From Isoetes taiwanensis (taxonomy: Eukaryota; Streptophyta; Lycopodiopsida; Isoetales; Isoetaceae): a stretch of DNA of 64,000 bases. The stretch lies in contig JAJEKV010000168.1 in the NCBI GenBank assembly GCA_021234155.1, forward strand, positions 184,001 to 248,000. The letters run 5' to 3'. The translations under genes were made by a program, and so were the position numbers. Of the stretch, positions 57,355-64,000 are shown in pieces; positions within the stretch are counted from its first letter, which is position 1; every line of letters begins with the position of its first letter. The notes under the pieces were generated by a model that saw only the letters and a program-made list of their open reading frames with translations, made no database searches and was not told the DNA's origin.

Positions 57355-57595
57355 GAACTTGTTCTGTTATAATGGATATCAATAGCTTTTCTTTTGATTC
57401 ATGAAACAAAGCAAAAAGTGGAACATGTATGGAGACAAAAACTCTTGTATTACATATCACAAGATATACAACCTGGTCATATCAGATATGATGCCAATAT
57501 ATACAAGTCTGTTGTTCATGTTTTATATTAACATTAATTTACATTCAAAATCTAGTCACAGCCGATGTGAAGCCAGTACATACTATTCTGCTGTT

Positions 57596-58287
57596 TCAAT
57601 ATGTTACTTTCTTGTAGCTTGTCCATAGCCTGGACATGCCATCTCTGTCCTTGTAGCCCTCTGAAAGCATTTGCCTCCAAACAGCTGTTGTTAGTACATC
57701 GGATGGATTGCGTAAAGGATTCTGCTTCACATACTGTTGCAGGTCTGGTGCTATCAACAAACCCTCTAGCCATGGTTTCAGAAGTGTCAAGAGACCTGTG
57801 TCTTCAACATCACTTTCCTGCCATGAAGGTGGGCATATGCAATTTTCGTTGGGATTGAAGAGCATCTTGTACTTTCGAGTCGCCTACTATTAGTGTGTTC
57901 TTTGTCATTCTGTTCCCGGATACTTCTCGTATATAAACTCAATTGGCTTCAGATACAAAGGTTTGTCTTCACATGCTGCAATCCGGAAAGGCAACTCCAC
58001 ACAGTGGCTTCCATCAAAGGTGAACCTTAAGTTCCTTATCTGCGTCATTGTGAAGATTTTATCCACTACTCTTGATAGGTTCCATGGAGCTATTGATGAC
58101 CATATTCCTACTTCAAAGTGTTCAAATACAAATTCCCGGAATTCGTCTTGGTGGGGCCTTAAAAACAACACTTTCTTGCCTATTATGTCATAATTTCCAA
58201 CTAGCTGATCATTTGATACCAAAGTCCTATGTATTTGTTTTGCCAAAACATTATTGATATCAAACACTATCAACCTTTTCGGTACAC
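57596..58287 (-). pseudogene. HAD (FCP1/NIF-like) phosphatase domain exon
   Basis: It begins after CATATCAG| at 58288. VFDINNVLA stands at the nucleophile position; plant members of this subgroup commonly have D-x-N there. Two single-base frame changes (near 57905 and 57875) break the stretch between YEKYPG, TLIVGDS and MLFNPNENCICPPSW, which are otherwise in the correct order. The end, VWRQMLSEGYKDRDGM, is at 57596. Confidence 0.7.
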
Positions 58288-60419
58288 CTGATATGAAAGA
58301 ACATGCAATTTATCAAAAAAGTATGGTGGAGTTGAATAAAAAGAGATTTTATTCATTAAAATTCAATGAAAAAATGTGTATTTTATAATCGAATAGTGTT
58401 TAGCATTGACAATAGGGATAGGCTGTTTCTCAGCCACATTTATTAGTACCAGGTGGTCTAATAGTTTCGGGTGCGATGTGAATGTGGTCTAACTCCTGAA
58501 GTAGTGCTCGGGTGAGAACATCACGACGATCCTCCGCATACTTTGGCAAGAACCAGTTTCGGGTAATCTGCAAATGTGACAACAATACTTACATAATAAG
58601 TATTAAAAACCATTTGTTTGCAAGACAAAAAAAGTGAGACACTCACATTGGTAGTTTTACCACACATGATTGTGTCTACAAACTTCTGCATATAAGCTGC
58701 AACATAGAGGCCACATGAATCCCCATCTTTCTGCAGTGGACACTTATGAATCTTCACAACCGGTGAAGGATTTTGTCCATGCTTCAAAAAAGTGGGACAC
58801 TCGACACAAGCGCGTGCCATAGTGAGGATGTGGAGCCTGCAAAAGACCAGATCTATTTTGTAGCAAATGAATGAAAGAAGCTGCTAACATGGTATCCAAT
58901 CTACTCAATATTAATAAAAGGAGATGTGAAATACAAAATACCTCTTAAGTGCAAGCATGTCAACGTCAATGTCCTCGGCAGAATTGAAGATCTGAATGTT
59001 GATGGTGTTCTTACTCTTAGTAAGTGCCATGTTGAAGATGGCCAAAGTGTGATGTTCAAGAACTCTACATAGCATTGGAATCATGATCCATCCAAGCACT
59101 TCAGCCAATTTATCCCCTGTAAGAGCTACCTTTACAATATCTCTTCCACGGAGGTCGCCATAGATTTATCTTTTTTTCGCTTGCCTTGGCCCATGCCGCA
59201 AATTCCATGAAGTCGTCCGTTGGGAAAACCCGGGCGTCGGCCTTCTTATCATCCGGAACACGAGTCTGCGGTACCTATAACAAGTTGAAAAGGATAAAAT
59301 TACTAACTTGACTTACACATACAAATGAACAAGTTCAAAGTCCAATTACGGCATACATATCCACATGCCTAGTTGGAAAATTTTCCCACATCTATGTCCA
59401 AAGACATCTTGTACAAATAAATAACACTTCATTTCGTGCAAAGATCCGGGAAAATCCTTGCCTTCTTGAGCTTCATCATTCGGTTCAGCAAGGCATCGTA
59501 TGGCCTGTATTCAGAACTGCAGTCTGGGTTCAATGACCAGTACATTTACACAAATCATCTATATTCGTCTACTACTATCCATATTATTTTAAAGTTTTTA
59601 ACTTGGATACTAGATGTAAAAAAAAATGTAAGATATGTAGATCAAGTTACCTAGAGATCATTCTTCGCTTTCTGGCGATCTTGTTTTCTGAGTCAGTATC
59701 CATTTCCTTCCCTTCTTTTTTAGTTTCCTCACTCAGATTCTTATTAGGTCCAGAATCCTCGTCTTCAACCTCTCCTGATTTCTCATTGTCATGAAATTCA
59801 GCGTCCTTTGCTATGTCAGAAGCAATATTTGACACAAACTTAAAAGTATCCTGCTCTACATCTTGATGCTCGGAAGATTCCTCTTCATTAGGACACCGTA
59901 AACATAGGATGTCATGGATTTCTCAATTCTTTGTTACCTTTGAAATAAAATGCTTTCTTACCTGTTTCTACTGCTTTAATTGTCTTCTTATGTGGCTTTT
60001 TAGGCGTGGACTTCTTCTTTGGAGTCACATTTTCTGCTGCTGCCTTTACTTTTGAAGATGTGGCCTTAACGTGCTCCCTCAATCTCTCGAGTTCCTCGTC
60101 ATAATCTGGAATGTCACCATGCGGACTGGTGCCGACCTCCTCAACCTGTATCACCGCAGGAATAGTGATTTTGCTTTTTCCTTCAATCACTGCTTTCTTT
60201 CCCTCGGCTACATCTTGCACCTCAATTTTCTTTGGAACCTCCAAAACTGTGAAAACCGAACCAAGAATAAGAAATTCTTCCTCTGACACAATGCAAATTG
60301 AATTTGAAAACAAGCGCACCTGATCTGTGGTGTAATTTCTGCTCAGTAGTTTTTTTGGCACTTTGAAGCTCTGAAAATAAATCACATAACAGTCAAATAT
60401 CAGTCTCAAACTAATCAGT

Positions 60420-60830
60420 CTCTAATTGTTCTGTACATATCAATAGTTGTACATATTACTAGAACTGATCTACATTGAACTACTTTGAGTACATACACAT
60501 GTAAACAGCTATTTATCTAGATGGAATGTACATGTAATGTACATGAATGTGCTCCAATGTATGCACATGTACACATCAGACATTAAATAAAATACCTCTA
60601 AATGTTCTGCCACAAAACTCAGTACACAACTCCTAATTTTATGTATTTAAGTTCTACATTTAGGACCCTACACTGTGAATGTACAACATGTATGTAAGAA
60701 ACACATATATGTATGACATGCAAGCCAAGGAACTATAAGTATAAAATAACCAGTACACTCCTACATGCTGTAGCAAAACCTTAAGTGTAGCAATCTACAT
60801 GTAAATGGATTCTACATTGCAGTAATCCTG
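60420..60830. other. TACAT/ATGTA-rich intron of the C48-HAD gene
   Basis: Dense GTACAT, ATGTAC and TACATGTA words without coding potential. The composition matches 34020-34600 in the transposase-like gene. Confidence 0.6.
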
Positions 60831-62344
60831 GGTGCAGCAAATTGAACATAAATCATGAAATACTGCTTACCTCCAGTGTACACACCCAAGATCTTTGAAA
60901 TGTTTTCGTCCCATTTGCATGCTCTTGGGCGTAATAGTCCAGCCAGAAATAGAATATGAGAAACGTAAGATATGAAATGAATGCTCGCATGGAGCAACTA
61001 GGATAGGTTCATTATTAGCAAAGCCATTCTTGCGAAAACACACATCCATGCACGGATATGAATTTTTCTTCAGGTGGAGAGATCACTAAGCTTGTTTTGG
61101 GCTGAAGGAGAATCGCGCGAAATGCATCATGTACTTATGCATATCATCAAGCCATCTGCGGCACTCAAACCGAACTTTGTGAGCCTCCTCGGGTTACGCA
61201 ATCCTCTTTTCACATAACTCCTTCTCCCCAATGGCTTTCTCCAATGGCTCCCGGAATTCTCTTGACATTTCTTCCTTCCCGGTTCTATCCCTCATCAAAG
61301 GTCAACCTCCTGCCGCATCTTGATGTCTCTCTTATTACTCGCTTGGCGTCGTCGAGAACACTATTGATGTCTTCTTGTATCCGTGCTAGGTCCTCTTCAT
61401 GTGCATCCTTTCTTCACGAAATCTTATTTATATTGTCACGTAATTACGTGCGCTGAATTTTCGGTTCTTCAACCTTGGATGTGCTTTTGCTAATTAACCC
61501 TCCATGACATTCTTTGCAATGAGTTTACGCAAATTCAAGCTCTTCCTTAGGGTAAAATCCTTGCTGAAATTTAGGAACCTTGGATGTGGATTTAAAGGTC
61601 CCAATTTCTTACGTAATAGCGATTCTTTTGCTCCTCCCTTTGCCAAATCTTTGGCCAAAACTTTAAAAAGTATCCCAATCTACTTTTTTTATCAATTGAA
61701 GGGCAAATGCACGAGCAAAGTACTCAGGTACATGGCGATTTGTGACCTCCCGCTTACCAAAAACAATTTCATAATGTTTGTAGAAGTTCTCGGCCCACTC
61801 TGGCTTCACGCTAGATTCTTTGAACCCCTGTATATCTTTGGGCCCCCACTGCTCGTCCATTATATGTTGTAAATCTGGAAAAATTTCATCTGCATTGACA
61901 CATCTTACATGCTTTGCTTCCACAACAGCGGGTTCTTCACAAATAAGTCTTCTTTTTGGCCCTGGTTCCTCAGAAGTTTGAACCTTCCTCTTGTTTTTTT
62001 TGGCTTTCTTGCTAGAATCGGTTATTTTCAAATTTTTGTTTAATCTGGATGACTTCCGGGAGGCAAAGGCATCCATTGCTTGGATTTGGGCAAGGATTTC
62101 GAGGAAGAAGAATAGTTACAGTCGAATTACTTCGTTGATCACTCACAAACACAAAAAATTGGAACGGCGGCAAATTTTTTTCCTAAACAGGAAACACTTC
62201 GCAATCTCCCTCCGAAAAATTGCAATGAAGGTCCGTTCTGGTTGCCACTGCCACTCATAATTTTGAATTGCTGACGTGGCTACTCCTAATCATTACATAT
62301 CCCAACTAACTAAAATTCAAAAAAATAACAAAAACGGGTGCCTA

Positions 62345-62407
62345 TATGCCCTACATTATACATAATGTAAGGGCATTTTTTTAGACACCCTAGCTTTCTT
62401 TTACCCC
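62345..62407 (-). repeat. 25-bp block plus inverted repeat, element 5' end
   Basis: On the minus strand 62407-62383 is identical to 33026-33050. It is followed by TACATTAT/ATAATGTA arms (62353-62370). It lies 306 nt upstream of the ATG at 62076; the copy at 33026 ends 307 nt upstream of the ATG at 33358. Between block and ATG both loci share GCCACGTCA and an ATGA(G/A)..GCAG stretch. Confidence 0.75.
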
Positions 62408-64000
62408 TCACTCCCTTCTTGTAATATGTACCTTGTTGCATTGAGTTCAAAGTGTCACCAATTCTAAGTGCCTCTGCTAACATGGTGGGTTTGGAGGAGA
62501 ATAAGGACTTGCTGGATTTACATTCTTCCTTAATGTTAGCATGCATATTGAAGGACAGTACAATTTGGGGATACGCAAATTTATTTAAAGAATTTGAAAA
62601 AAGGTGTATGGGAAGTACAAGTGCAAGTGGAATGGAATGAATACATTGCTTGATGATGCAGCTTACACATGCTACAATAACTTGGAGAATGCAGGAGTTC
62701 CAAAGCTATATCAGCATTCTGATTATGGAACTCATAATTACTTGATAGCAGATTTATTGCCAATGCTATATGAAATTGAGAAGTCGTCTAATGTGGTAAT
62801 AACATTGAACAACCTTGGGGAGCTGAAAGTATATTGATATTGTCAATGCAGCTGTCTTGGAGCAAACCAATAAGGAGGCATGTGATAAATCGAGTTCTAT
62901 CACATAAGAACCTCAACAATGACTCAATTAGTTTAACTTGTATTGTCTTATTCAAGTTTTATCATGCAAAAAAACTTTAATGATGACTCAAGTTCTTTTT
63001 TTAATTGAAGGCCTATTTGTATATTTATCTGACTATATATAAGATTGTTCGAACCGGAGTTGTTTTTGGAATTATCATCATTTTCCGGCTATCCTTTCCG
63101 GCGGGCCTCTTCCGGCTATACGCGCCATGGCTATGCCCTCATTCCATCCATCTCTGTGCCGGATTTGTTTCTATTACTCTTTTCTTCATAGCCCCCCTTC
63201 TTCCTCTCATCAAATCCGCTCTTACGATGCTGCCTACAGAAAAAGCCGAAAATTCCTTACAACATCTGGATTCTGGCCTCAACGAATATAGCTAGGATGA
63301 AGCCGCTCCAAAGCATGTGTGTGTCAGAAGAATCGTGCCTTTCTTGCCTTTTTTTTCGAGTCATGATTACGTGGAGTTGTGAGAAATTTAGAGCAGAGTT
63401 TTGAATGGGGAAAGTAATCTTTGGCTTAAGTTTCCCTTGGGGTTTCATTCTGTCAGTTTTGCAAGGAATGGGGGCTCTGCATGTTGTTTCACTGATTTCT
63501 GGAGGTTCTGTTTACGAAATTTTTTGCGTTTTGGATGGATTTAGTTGTGGTTTTAGACTTTGGTTTCAGCAAGAAGCTGAAGTAATAGTTGAAATGTTGA
63601 TGAAGAACAGAGTAAACAGAGTATTTTGAATGCAAAAGATTCCCATTTCAAGGTCTATTGCACTGCCTGGACCCAAATCAATGTTCAGAAATGTGATAAA
63701 TCATGTGGGCAAGACAAGAATTATGAGGCATGGATGCCCTTTCTGCTGTGGCATGTCAAAAAGTAGCTCGGCTTTCACGTCCTCTTTACAGGCTATTTCT
63801 GGAGATATTTTGTGTTCTATGCAATGGAAGCTTTGCAACGAAGATCAATGCATGTTTGTTTTTGAACAAGTTGCATCTAGATTTGAATATTCAAAAACTA
63901 GTAAAGAAGGTGATTGATAATGCATTAAAATATTTGGTTAGCATATTGACATCTGCCTCAGCTGCTCTGCAATCAACACTGAAAGTCTTATTTTTGCTTT
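62408..64000. other. No recognised gene
   Basis: Short frames at 62452-62640, 62604-62837 (TLLDDAAYTCYNNLENAG), 63005-63295 and 63630-63917 (CPFCCGMSKSSSAF) cannot be assigned to families. The last runs close to the window end and could be part of a gene continuing beyond it. Confidence 0.4.

Larger units (their letters stand above)
57596..62076 (-). pseudogene. Ulp1-type (C48) protease fused to FCP1-like HAD phosphatase domain
   Basis: Exon 1 (62076-61663) starts MDAFASRKSSRLNKN, basic and low in complexity. Middle exons (to about 59650) are lysine/glutamate-rich (KKKSTPKKPHKKTIKAVE). The C48 domain reads GRDIVKVALTGDKLAEVLGW, EHHTLAIFNMAL (the His), IFNSAEDID (Asn where Asp is usual) and, after introns 58837-58941, CPLQKDGDSCGLYVAAY (catalytic Gln and Cys). 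Intron 58568-58646 follows. Intron 58288-58449, if spliced, joins PETIRPPG to VPKRLIVFDINNVLA in frame; if retained, it adds GTNKCG and a stop. The HAD part has FRPHQDEFREFVFEHFEVGIWSS, LIVGDS and WLEGLLIAPDLQQYVKQNPL, as in plant FCP1-like proteins. Frameshifts near 59150 and two near 57880-57905 suggest decay or assembly errors. Confidence 0.65.

Overview
This window is nuclear DNA of a plant with a large, repeat-rich genome. It holds nested retrotransposons and DNA transposons, with spliceosomal introns (GT..AG) in several element genes, an LTR element with a tRNA-Met-type primer binding site, poly(A)-tailed LINEs, and long microsatellites. No ordinary housekeeping gene, tRNA, rRNA or organellar gene was recognised. 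Several families here (a LINE with a coiled-coil ORF1, and two divergent transposase-like families) do not look like typical flowering-plant repeats. A fern, lycophyte or other non-flowering land plant is my guess; the sequence does not prove it.

Layout, left to right. 1-11063: a gag-only LTR retrotransposon whose 5' LTR is split by a 7.8-kb zinc-knuckle LINE with an exact 12-bp target duplication. The LTR element sits in the coding region of another LINE (3' remnant 11064-11720), and that remnant abuts a decayed DNA-transposon gene (copy A, 11867-13176). 13312-17407: a nearly full-length LINE with a coiled-coil ORF1 (LINE B). 17423-20200: microsatellite and short tandem repeats. 21272-23807: a Ty3-type gag-protease-RNase H remnant with no reverse transcriptase. 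About 23943-27760: a multi-exon transposase-like gene (copy B) related to copy A, followed by a minus-strand ORF that begins like histone H3. 29424-33100: a patchwork of gag, LTR, LINE and MITE fragments. 33026-36332: a decayed gene of another transposase-like family, followed by an 811-bp Mutator-like element with a 9-bp target duplication. 38088-42150: a third LINE with internal deletions (LINE C). 43433-45231: a 5'-truncated poly(A) LINE (LINE D).

45232-53736, minus strand: the most unusual object. Two 2.25-kb direct repeats flank an internal region encoding a reverse transcriptase whose motif layout (GIPMG..CSP..CNLYL, RYMDDL) is closest, by eye, to Penelope-like elements and their uncharacterised relatives. 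Each repeat contains the first coding exon of the upstream protein, and an in-frame 1.55-kb intron runs from the repeat into the internal region.

57596-62407, minus strand: a multi-exon gene joining a Ulp1-type (C48) cysteine protease to a plant FCP1-like HAD phosphatase domain. A 162-nt intron appears to splice the two in frame, although several frameshifts are present. Its upstream region shares a 25-bp block, followed by a palindrome, with the region upstream of the transposase-like gene at 33358, at the same distance from each ATG. The two are therefore probably members of one transposon family. Most coding regions are broken by stops or frameshifts and should be read as element relics rather than working genes.
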